A stretch of 8,771 bases of DNA from positions 1-8,771 of the forward strand of contig CAKQTF010000032.1 in the NCBI GenBank assembly GCA_934276695.1, read 5' to 3'. How positions within the stretch are numbered: position 1 is the stretch's first letter; each line of letters opens with the position of its first letter. Origin of the DNA: an uncultured Spirochaetales bacterium. GTDB lineage: Bacteria > Spirochaetota > Spirochaetia > Sphaerochaetales > Sphaerochaetaceae. The notes under the pieces are model-generated. The model did no database searches and was not told where the DNA came from. It worked only from the letters and a program-made list of their open reading frames with translations. Positions 1 through 5,973 of this stretch are shown here, piece after piece. The translations under genes and the position numbers were made by a program.

Positions 1-883
1 GTGCCAGATTGATCAGCAGCACAATTCCCAACAGAACAAAACCGATAGCAGAACCAAAACCTAATTCTCCATAAGTAAACGCCTGCTGATACAGATACCG
101 AACCATAGTCAGGCCTAAATTACCTGGCATAGATTCTTTCCAGAACACATAGCTTTCACCGAATATCCTGTATCCTTCCACAATAAGCATTGTCAGCACA
201 TATATGATTGTAGGACGGAGCAGAGGTATTGTTATCCCGAACAGGCGCTGAGGAGCATTAGCCCCGTCAATCTCTGCCTGCTCATAGACCTCTCCAGGGA
301 TGTTCTGGAGCCCTGACAGGAAGTAAATCATGTAAAGGCCTGTGCTGGTCCAGAGTTTCAACAGCACCATGAGCATGATTGACCAGTTGTAATTCAGCAT
401 GAAATGCTGCGGCTGCAGGCCTAGCTTGATGAAAATGGAGTTTACAGCAGCAGTGTCAGTATCAGCGAAAAGCATGCGGAAGACTATACCTGCAACAATA
501 GTCGAAGCAAGCGCAGGGATAAAGAACACTGCTCTGAACCCGTTCCTGCCCTTAATGGCCTTATCATTGAGAAGGAGCGCAAGCGCAAGCGGCACCACAA
601 TCGTTATTATGCAGCTGAATACAGTAGTCAGAGTCGTGGTCTTAAGCGACGCATAGAAGGACTCATTGAACAGTTTCCTATAGTTATCAAGCCCGATGAA
701 TGCAGCAGAACCGAAGCCTCTGATCTTCTGAAAGCTCATTATCAAAGAAGAGAAGAACGGATAAACGTTGAATGCCAGAAGCGATACTATGAATGGGATC
801 AGGAATACATAAGGCGCGACCTTCTTATTATATGGAAGGTCTTTCAGCAGTTTTCCGATTCCCTTGTTCTTTTTTTCTTTCAT
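1..883 (-). CDS. ABC sugar transporter permease, MalF/UgpA type (3' end beyond window)
   Basis: This is an inner-membrane permease of a carbohydrate ABC importer (binding-protein-dependent, CUT1 style) that forms half of the translocation channel. The open frame runs 294 codons from the ATG at 883 to the left edge without a stop. The family is about 290-310 residues long, so only a short C-terminal tail should be missing. Hydrophobic segments lie near residues 24-46, 85-106, 118-138, 167-190, 224-238 and 275-293. The EAA loop that docks on the ATPase is visible at 201-224 (EQAEIDGA...IPLLRP). The start is supported by AAAGGAAAG just upstream. The gene follows the binding protein by 65 nt and is separated from it by a hairpin. 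A second permease is expected just outside the window. No ATPase gene is seen here, so a shared MsmX-like ATPase is possible. The family call is firm; the substrate is inferred from neighbours. Confidence 0.95.
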   Translation of the reverse strand, partial: MKEKKNKGIGKLLKDLPYNKKVAPYVFLIPFIVSLLAFNVYPFFSSLIMSFQKIRGFGSAAFIGLDNYRKLFNESFYASLKTTTLTTVFSCIITIVVPLALALLLNDKAIKGRNGFRAVFFIPALASTIVAGIVFRMLFADTDTAAVNSIFIKLGLQPQHFMLNYNWSIMLMVLLKLWTSTGLYMIYFLSGLQNIPGEVYEQAEIDGANAPQRLFGITIPLLRPTIIYVLTMLIVEGYRIFGESYVFWKESMPGNLGLTMVRYLYQQAFTYGELGFGSAIGFVLLGIVLLINLA

Positions 884-895
884 ATTCTTTCCTTT

Positions 896-940
896 AAAAA
901 GCCAGTATGCACAGCCCTGGAATGGGCCGTGCATTGCTGG
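896..940 (-). terminator. Intercistronic hairpin with U-tract between binding protein and permease (attenuator/partial terminator)
   Basis: Read on the minus strand, AUGCACGGCCC pairs with GGGCUGUGCAU around a six-base AUUCCA loop. One G-U wobble sits in an otherwise perfect 11-bp stem. An outer CCAG/CUGG helix extends it, and CUUUUU follows directly. On the plus strand the same position is an A-C mismatch, so the structure favours minus-strand RNA. It begins 9 nt after the binding-protein stop, and its U-tract touches the permease Shine-Dalgarno. Such hairpins in sugar ABC operons usually cause partial termination or protect the upstream mRNA, making more binding protein than permease. That role is inferred. 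Confidence 0.75.
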
Positions 941-948
941 ATTGCTGA

Positions 949-2244
949 TCAGTTATTCCTGAGAGCTGCAGCAGAAGATCTGAGAGCCTCTGCAGGAGAC
1001 ATTGTCTTTGTCTCAAATACGTTATACATGACCTTTGATGAGACCTCATTGAATGCAGTCGGGACAAGAGATGTGTTGTTGATTGCATTAGCTTCCTTGA
1101 GGCTTGGTCCGACAATTGCGAATACATTCTCATTTGAGAAGTAAGGCATATTGATCTGGAGCTTCGGATCATCCCAGCAGTCTGTTCTGTACGGATCATA
1201 TCCGAGCATCTCATAGCACTGGAGCTGAGCATCCTTGCTCATCTTGCAGAAGTACAGGAAGTCCTTAGCAAGCTCAGGATACTTGCACTGGTCTGAGATC
1301 ACTGCACCGTTTCCGCCTGTGCATGCAGTTGTCCATCTCTCACCTTCTTCCCAGAGAGGCATTGGCCTTACTGCGATCTTCCCATAGAGATCCGGCATAT
1401 ATGCCTGGAGCCTGTCCATATACCACATCGGGAGGATTATAGATGCACAGCCGCCCTTGTTGAAGAACTCATAGAACACCTCAGATGCATTTCCGCCACC
1501 TGGCATTGGAGATGCAATGCCCTCATCAACCCAAGACTTCAGGTATTCAAGGATTGCGATGTTCTCATCACTGTCAAGGATTACGTTTCCATTCTCATCA
1601 ATGAAATCAGAGCCCTTCTCAAGGACCATTGACTGGAACGGAGCCATATCTGTTGTCTCAATCACTGTCATTGGCTTTCCTGTCTTTGCTGTGACAGCCT
1701 TACCTGCTTCCTCATAGTCCTTCCATGTCTTGATTGCATTGTAGTCCACGCCTGCAGCATTCATGATCTCTGTATTGTAATAGACGACAGTGCCGCCAAG
1801 CTGTGAAGGAGCACCATAGAGCTTTCCATCAGTTGAATAGATATCAAGCTTTGCCTGTACGAACTTGTCCTTATCCTCTGCGACAAGGTCTGTAAGCTCA
1901 ACGAATGGGACTTTGTCATAGTCAAAGAAGGTACCGAATGCTGTGACATTGACATCACAGAAATCAGGAGCACCCTTTCCAGTCTGGATAGCAACAAGAA
2001 GCTTTGTCTGCCTATCAGATCCGCCTACACCGACAGCATCAAGCTCAATCTGGCGGTCTGGGTTCTGCTTATTCCATTCCTCTGCTCTTGCTTTGTAGAA
2101 GTCAGCCTGTGATGATATGCACCACCATGTAAGCTTCACGGGACCACTTTGCTCTGCTGTCTTTGCAGATTCGGATGTTCCACCTGCGAAAACCATTGCC
2201 ATGACTGAAGCCATGACAATCAGCATAACTGCTAATCTCTTCAT
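949..2244 (-). CDS. ABC transporter extracellular sugar-binding protein
   Basis: This is the periplasmic or surface substrate-binding protein of the carbohydrate ABC importer, 431 residues, matching the SBP family 1 (MalE/UgpB-like) length and layout. The N-terminus is a Sec leader: KR at residues 2-3, a hydrophobic stretch over about 4-18, and a likely cut after VFA at residue 20. No cysteine lies at the cut site, so it is not an obvious lipoprotein. Family features include an aromatic strand start at 38-43 (LTWWCI), an amphipathic EEWNKQNP helix at 55-62, and LYGAPSQLGGTVVYYNTEIM in the first lobe. The start at 2244 is chosen because AAAGGAG sits 6 nt upstream and the signal peptide begins there. 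A longer in-frame extension to 2370 would overlap the GH43 gene and bury the leader. The gene lies 55 nt after the GH43 gene and before the permease. The substrate is probably an oligosaccharide released from hemicellulose, inferred from GH43. Confidence 0.96.
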   Translation of the reverse strand: MKRLAVMLIVMASVMAMVFAGGTSESAKTAEQSGPVKLTWWCISSQADFYKARAEEWNKQNPDRQIELDAVGVGGSDRQTKLLVAIQTGKGAPDFCDVNVTAFGTFFDYDKVPFVELTDLVAEDKDKFVQAKLDIYSTDGKLYGAPSQLGGTVVYYNTEIMNAAGVDYNAIKTWKDYEEAGKAVTAKTGKPMTVIETTDMAPFQSMVLEKGSDFIDENGNVILDSDENIAILEYLKSWVDEGIASPMPGGGNASEVFYEFFNKGGCASIILPMWYMDRLQAYMPDLYGKIAVRPMPLWEEGERWTTACTGGNGAVISDQCKYPELAKDFLYFCKMSKDAQLQCYEMLGYDPYRTDCWDDPKLQINMPYFSNENVFAIVGPSLKEANAINNTSLVPTAFNEVSSKVMYNVFETKTMSPAEALRSSAAALRNN

Positions 2245-2299
2245 ATAATTCTCCTTTTGATGCCTAAAGGCAATAAATTCGCTCATTAATGACCACTGA

Positions 2300-3853
2300 T
2301 CAGAGACCCTGGTAATCAAACCAGTCAAAATCAGCATATGATGATGACTCCGATCCATTCCCTGTTGCATAGAGTGCTATGTATGTTCCAGTAAAACCGC
2401 CGGCGATCTCCATGCTGAGAATCCTTATATCCATGTTCTCCGCAAGAGGAATCCATTCCTCCTGCTGCTCTGCGAAGAAGAAGCTCACATCCTTTTCCCG
2501 TGCGGATATCTTCAGATAGATCCTTGCTCCCGAGTATTCATGCTCTGCAACAAGCTTCCTTGCTCCGTATTCAGTCCTGTAGAGAGCAACTCTACTATCT
2601 TCCCTTAGAAGCTGGAAGTTGAAGTTGTTATTGAAGAAAAGGACCATTCCTGCACTCTCATTCCATTCGGGGCTGAACTCCATGACTGTCCGCGCTGCAA
2701 ATGAAGCATGCTGGAGCCTCCTGCCTACAAACGATGGATTTGCAAGCTCATTCACAGTTGATGGGTGCATGAAGACCCTCAGCCACCCAGGTCTTTCTGA
2801 GAGCGAGTATATCCTATGCCTCGGGGTCCTTAGGAAATTCCATTCCAGCCCGAGCTCCCTCTCCTCAAAGCTGTCAGATGCAGGCTTATCAGGCCAGTAG
2901 CATTGAGGAAGATCCGGTGCCTCAAACTCAGCCTCTACATGACCAGTCTCCGGGCTGAATACCGGCCAGCCCTCCTCCCAGATAACAGGAACAGCAAACG
3001 TCTCCCTGCCAAGAACCCTGTAAGTGCCGCCATCAAGCCTCGACCCGAGAAGCACTGCCCACCATTCACCGTTTGCAAGCTGGATCAGATCCGCATGCCC
3101 TGTTGAATTGATTGGGTGCTTTCTTGAAAGATTCCTATGCGTGATCAGAGGATTTCTTGGATTAGGCTCATAAGGCCCCATTATGTTCCTGCTCCTGAAT
3201 ATGGTCTCTGAATGATTCAGGTTCGTACCGCCCTCAGCTATCATGAGGTAATAATACTCACCGATATGATATAGATGAGGTCCCTCCGGAGCATCTGCAC
3301 CATCATTTGCACCACGCTCCCTGAGAATGCTTCTTTCCCCGATCAGCGTGCTGGTCTTCATATCCATCTCCTGAATCCAGATCCAGCGCTCTTCCCTTAT
3401 AGGCTCTTCTGGATATGGTCTAAGATTCCCAAGATAATATGTCTTCCCATTGTCGAAGATGAGAGTCGGATCAATGCTCTCTGCACCTTTTATTTCCACT
3501 GGATCAGACCAAGGACCAGCAGGATCCTTCGCTGTCACATAGAAATTCAGGTTTCCATAATAGAATGGCTCCCTCACAAGCGTCGAGACCACATAGAACA
3601 GGTCCTCATCCTCTTTATACCGTATTGTGGATGCATAGATGCCCTTAGATGCCTTCAGGCCATCCAGATTCAGCTGCTCAGGCCTTGTAAGCACATGGGA
3701 GATCTGATGCCAGTGGACAAAGTCCTTTGAATGGAATACAGGGATTCCCGGAAAGAACTCAAATGATGATGTGATAAGATAGTAGTCATCACCCTTCCTG
3801 CATACAGACGGATCAGGATACATTCCAGGAAGCAGCGGATTCTTAAGCTTCAT
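2300..3853 (-). CDS. Glycoside hydrolase family 43 (beta-xylosidase / alpha-L-arabinofuranosidase type), cytoplasmic
   Basis: This inverting glycosidase hydrolyses xylo- or arabino-oligosaccharides. The 517-residue product has an N-terminal five-bladed propeller (about 1-310) and a C-terminal beta-sandwich (about 325-517) of the beta-xylosidase C2 type. All GH43 landmarks are present: general base Asp14 in YPDPSV, pKa-modulating Asp128 in SIDPTL, general acid Glu190 in APEGPHLY, and the conserved His253 in TGHADL. There is no signal peptide, so it acts in the cytoplasm on sugars imported by the downstream ABC system. Two in-frame ATGs exist. The upstream one at 3862 has only 2 nt between the AAGGAG motif and the ATG. 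The one at 3853 has 11 nt and gives the usual family start (MKxKNPxLPG), so I prefer it. The Shine-Dalgarno overlaps the stop of the kinase gene, suggesting coupled translation. Specificity (xylosidase, arabinofuranosidase or both) cannot be told from the sequence. Confidence 0.95.
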   Translation of the reverse strand: MKLKNPLLPGMYPDPSVCRKGDDYYLITSSFEFFPGIPVFHSKDFVHWHQISHVLTRPEQLNLDGLKASKGIYASTIRYKEDEDLFYVVSTLVREPFYYGNLNFYVTAKDPAGPWSDPVEIKGAESIDPTLIFDNGKTYYLGNLRPYPEEPIREERWIWIQEMDMKTSTLIGERSILRERGANDGADAPEGPHLYHIGEYYYLMIAEGGTNLNHSETIFRSRNIMGPYEPNPRNPLITHRNLSRKHPINSTGHADLIQLANGEWWAVLLGSRLDGGTYRVLGRETFAVPVIWEEGWPVFSPETGHVEAEFEAPDLPQCYWPDKPASDSFEERELGLEWNFLRTPRHRIYSLSERPGWLRVFMHPSTVNELANPSFVGRRLQHASFAARTVMEFSPEWNESAGMVLFFNNNFNFQLLREDSRVALYRTEYGARKLVAEHEYSGARIYLKISAREKDVSFFFAEQQEEWIPLAENMDIRILSMEIAGGFTGTYIALYATGNGSESSSYADFDWFDYQGL

Positions 3854-3868
3854 AGTCGTCATCTCTCC

Positions 3869-5002
3869 TTATTTATCAGCAGGCCCTAACAGAACCTTCC
3901 CGCGCCGCTCCCATCCAGTTATACCGACAGAGAGCATCTCCTGCTTATAGTCAGAGACCGCAGTCTCCCTTATCACATCAAGCGATGGCATGTTATGCCC
4001 GCGGTCAGATGATTCGATGCATTCTGCAGCTGTGCATGATGCAACAGACATCGCAAGCTCCGGATCATATGATGAAAGCACTGAGGCCAGGAATCCGGCT
4101 ATGGCAGTATCACCTGCGCCTATTGTTGAGACAGGCTTCCTGATAAGCTTCGGAGCCATCCATAGCTCCCGGCCGTTCCATTCGCTTCCAAGCTCAAGCC
4201 CTGGCACTGATGATGCCTTATCACCTGTCCTCAGATAAAGGCCTTTCTTGCCAAGCTTCAGGAGTATGATATGAACGCCCATTCCAAGAGCCCATTCCGC
4301 TATCTCTGCTATCGTTCTCTCATCAATGTATTCAATAAGGTTATTGCCAGCAGCAATCCTGTTCACTCTCTCATACTCATCGGGTCTCAGAAGCCTCAGC
4401 ATCTCCTCATAGCTTGGAAGGAAAATATCAGTATGGCGGAGGAATGAAGTGAGAGAATCAGCGCTGTCACCGGCATTCGGCATGCACATATCAACAGAAG
4501 TCGCAACGCCATTGGCATGGACACGCTCAAGCAGCTTAGCCATACCAGTCCCATTATCTGCCCACAGCCTCTTCATCTTCGGCGGATATCCGAAGTGGAA
4601 AAGGCTCATACCGCTGAAGAAATCATCAGGTATGTCATTCTCTGTTATTGTCTGAGATGCACCGCTCTTATGAAGGATCATGCGGTCTTTGCCTGGAGGC
4701 GATATTATGACTGATGCGGAGCTCTTCTCATCCGAACGCTCAACAACAGCCTCGATTCCGCTGTTCCTGAGCATCTCATTGACAAATGAGCCAAGGCTGT
4801 CATTGCCGACTTTGCAGAAGACCTTCACAGGAAGCCCAAGACGGTACAGAGCAAGCCCTGTATTGCCTACACAGCCACCTAGGGTAATGCGCATATCATC
4901 CAGATCTGTCTGCTTGCCCTCTTCCAGCCATACAGGCTGTCCAGCTCTGAAAACAGGATTGATATCAAGGCAGACAGAGCCTGCGACACCTGCTTTTTTC
5001 AT
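3869..5002 (-). CDS. PfkB/ribokinase-family carbohydrate kinase, substrate unknown
   Basis: This ATP-dependent kinase would phosphorylate a sugar or sugar acid in the cytoplasm. The PfkB signatures are clear: a substrate-binding Asp13 in the first strand, GGCVGN at 42-47, and the C-terminal TIGAGDTAIAGF at 293-304, holding the anion hole and catalytic base Asp298. ILLKLGKKGLYLR at 246-258 is the usual nucleotide-side strand. At 377 residues it is longer than typical ribokinases (about 300-330). The extra length lies in a charged insertion at about 203-232 after PSYEEM, which replaces the usual NEEE-like turn, and in a C-terminal tail. Shine-Dalgarno GGAGG sits 4 nt before the ATG. The gene lies 45 nt after the GntR gene and 15 nt before GH43, so it is probably co-transcribed. 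It may phosphorylate the monosaccharide released by GH43 or a 2-keto-3-deoxy acid; neither is shown by sequence. Confidence 0.93.
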   Translation of the reverse strand: MKKAGVAGSVCLDINPVFRAGQPVWLEEGKQTDLDDMRITLGGCVGNTGLALYRLGLPVKVFCKVGNDSLGSFVNEMLRNSGIEAVVERSDEKSSASVIISPPGKDRMILHKSGASQTITENDIPDDFFSGMSLFHFGYPPKMKRLWADNGTGMAKLLERVHANGVATSVDMCMPNAGDSADSLTSFLRHTDIFLPSYEEMLRLLRPDEYERVNRIAAGNNLIEYIDERTIAEIAEWALGMGVHIILLKLGKKGLYLRTGDKASSVPGLELGSEWNGRELWMAPKLIRKPVSTIGAGDTAIAGFLASVLSSYDPELAMSVASCTAAECIESSDRGHNMPSLDVIRETAVSDYKQEMLSVGITGWERRGKVLLGPADK

Positions 5003-5047
5003 ACATCCTCCACCTTCAAGAAAGCGGAGACAGTATCAGAAGAGGAA

Positions 5048-5755
5048 TCAGATATTGATGGAACTTGGCCTATAAACGAACTTTGCTATGCCGATCCAGC
5101 CTTCTCTCATCCCATTCTCAAGAACATGGATATGCTGGTCCCTGGCTCTCAGGATATTATCGGAAAGCGCTTTTGCCGCAGCCTCTGCATCTCCCATCTC
5201 AATAGCCCTGAAAATCTCCTCATGCTCATTGTTCGCCTGCTGCTTGCTCTGAGCAATCGAGAACACGCTCATGCGCTGTGTCTGCTTTGAGATCCTGTCA
5301 TAGAATGAGAGAAGCCTTGAATTCCCTGACTGCTCTGCAAGGTATCTGTGTATCCTCGCATCATATTCAAGGGATCTTATTATATCGCCTTCCTCTACGC
5401 ACTTCTCCAGTGATTCATTAAGGCTGCGCATCAAAGCCAGCTTATCGCCGGAAACGCCTTTCTCTATTGATAGCCTCAGCATCGATATCTCAAGCCCATT
5501 CCTGGCATCGTAGAGATCCTTTATCTCATCCACTGTTATATCAGTGACCCTGAAATTATGCGGCATGCGTTCAAGAAGCCCATCATCGACCAAGCGCAGC
5601 AGTGCCTCTCTTATCGGAGTCCTGCTTATCCCGAGTTCCTTTGATAGTGAATAATCAGATATGGAAGATCCCGGAGACAGTGAGAACTTTATTATCCTGT
5701 CAAGAATCATATTATATGCTGTTTCAACTAGGTTCCTGTTCTCTTCTCTGCCCAT
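5048..5755 (-). CDS. GntR-family transcriptional regulator, FadR/FCD subfamily
   Basis: This dimeric DNA-binding regulator is 235 residues, the normal size for the family. The N-terminal winged helix-turn-helix spans about 8-73, with the hallmark LSKELGISRTPIREALLRL at 37-55. The helical FCD ligand domain spans about 80-212. FCD domains bind small carboxylates, often through a metal held by one Asp and three His. Here Asp132 and His136 (DARIH) and His178 (NEHEEI) are present, while the expected fourth ligand appears to be Asn200 (SDNIL). It is the first gene of the kinase-GH43-ABC operon and has a good palindromic operator in its own leader, so autoregulation and control of the operon are likely. 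The AGGGGGA purine tract before the ATG at 5755 serves as ribosome binding site. The effector is unknown; a sugar acid or alpha-hydroxy acid fits both the domain and the neighbouring unit. Confidence 0.95.
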   Translation of the reverse strand: MGREENRNLVETAYNMILDRIIKFSLSPGSSISDYSLSKELGISRTPIREALLRLVDDGLLERMPHNFRVTDITVDEIKDLYDARNGLEISMLRLSIEKGVSGDKLALMRSLNESLEKCVEEGDIIRSLEYDARIHRYLAEQSGNSRLLSFYDRISKQTQRMSVFSIAQSKQQANNEHEEIFRAIEMGDAEAAAKALSDNILRARDQHIHVLENGMREGWIGIAKFVYRPSSINI

Positions 5756-5785
5756 TGTCTTCTCTTCCCCCTGATTATTCCTAAG

Positions 5786-5794
5786 ATTATACCA
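5786..5794 (-). promoter_or_regulatory. Proximal promoter of the gntR operon (extended -10)
   Basis: On the minus strand the sequence TGG-TATAAT gives a perfect -10 box with an upstream TGn element. The best -35 candidate, TTTTTA with 16-nt spacing (5808-5813), matches only three of six bases. That is tolerable for an extended -10 promoter. The predicted RNA start near 5779 leaves a leader of about 25 nt before the GntR ATG. This is prediction from motif alone. Confidence 0.55.
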
Positions 5795-5840
5795 TCTTTT
5801 CCTCTTCTAAAAAGTCTCCTTTGTCTCTATTTTTCGTCTT

Positions 5841-5862
5841 CATTTTTTGTATACAAAATATG
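5841..5862. promoter_or_regulatory. Palindromic operator, probable GntR/FCD binding site
   Basis: A 22-bp inverted repeat has a perfect 14-bp core TTTTGTATACAAAA, flanked by CAT on one side and ATG on the other. Ten of eleven base pairs match; only 5844/5859 is mismatched. FadR-subfamily GntR proteins commonly bind short palindromes of the form TnGTnnnACnA, and this core fits. It sits at about +6 to +27 relative to the distal promoter start and upstream of the proximal promoter, in the leader of a GntR gene. This is the expected place for an autorepressor. Confidence 0.72.
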
Positions 5863-5873
5863 TTTACATCAAT

Positions 5874-5901
5874 AGGATACACCAGACAAATCAGATGTCA
5901 A
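5874..5901 (-). promoter_or_regulatory. Distal sigma70-type promoter of the gntR operon
   Basis: On the minus strand there is a perfect TTGACA -35 box (5896-5901), a 16-nt spacer, and TATCCT (5874-5879), which matches the -10 consensus at four of six positions. The RNA start would fall near 5867, just before the palindromic operator. This gives a leader of about 110 nt and a layout suited to repression by a bound regulator. It lies 24 nt past the T-run of the preceding terminator. Confidence 0.6.
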
Positions 5902-5925
5902 CTTTTTCTTATGTTTTTTTCAAAT

Positions 5926-5953
5926 AAAAAAGCTGGCCCTGATGAGCCAGCCT
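5926..5953 (-). terminator. Intrinsic terminator of the aldolase/dehydrogenase/LarA unit
   Basis: On the minus strand GCUGGC pairs with GCCAGC around an eight-base loop. G-U and A-U pairs can extend the stem into the flanking U-run, and six U residues follow directly. It starts about 20 nt after the stop codon of the LarA-family gene and precedes the gntR promoter region, so it separates two transcription units. The stem and tract are seen directly in the sequence. Confidence 0.88.
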
Positions 5954-5973
5954 GAAACTTCATAGGTGGAACC

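Noticed and set aside
945..952. CTGATCAG repeated near the ends of the binding protein and GH43 genes (also 2296-2303)
   Set aside because: An 8-bp palindrome occurring twice is expected by chance; no flanking repeat or insertion-element structure supports more.
2245..2299. Small palindromes in the GH43-binding protein gap (TCATTAATGA, TGCCTTTAGGCA)
   Set aside because: They are short, lack a U-tract or promoter boxes, and do not resemble the GTATAC operator. They are likely chance in an AT-rich spacer, though weak mRNA structure is possible.
2245..2370. In-frame N-terminal extension of the sugar-binding protein by 42 codons
   Set aside because: It would overlap the end of the GH43 gene, place a Sec leader in the protein interior, and ignore the strong AAAGGAG site just before 2244.
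3275..3730. Plus-strand open frame of 151 codons within GH43
   Set aside because: It lies opposite a well-supported catalytic gene, has no recognisable domain or upstream ribosome binding site, and its composition reads as a shadow of the minus-strand codons.
4680..5075. Plus-strand open frame of 131 codons opposite the kinase and the end of gntR
   Set aside because: It runs across two real genes and their intergenic gap, shows no family features, and is best explained as an antisense shadow.
5787..5843. 18-residue leader-peptide ORF on the minus strand between operator and gntR
   Set aside because: The ATG has no ribosome binding site (it emerges from the AT-rich palindrome), the peptide has no run of regulatory codons, and the stop merely falls in the TATAAT box. 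An AAAGGAG nearby (about 5816-5822) has no start codon at a usable distance.
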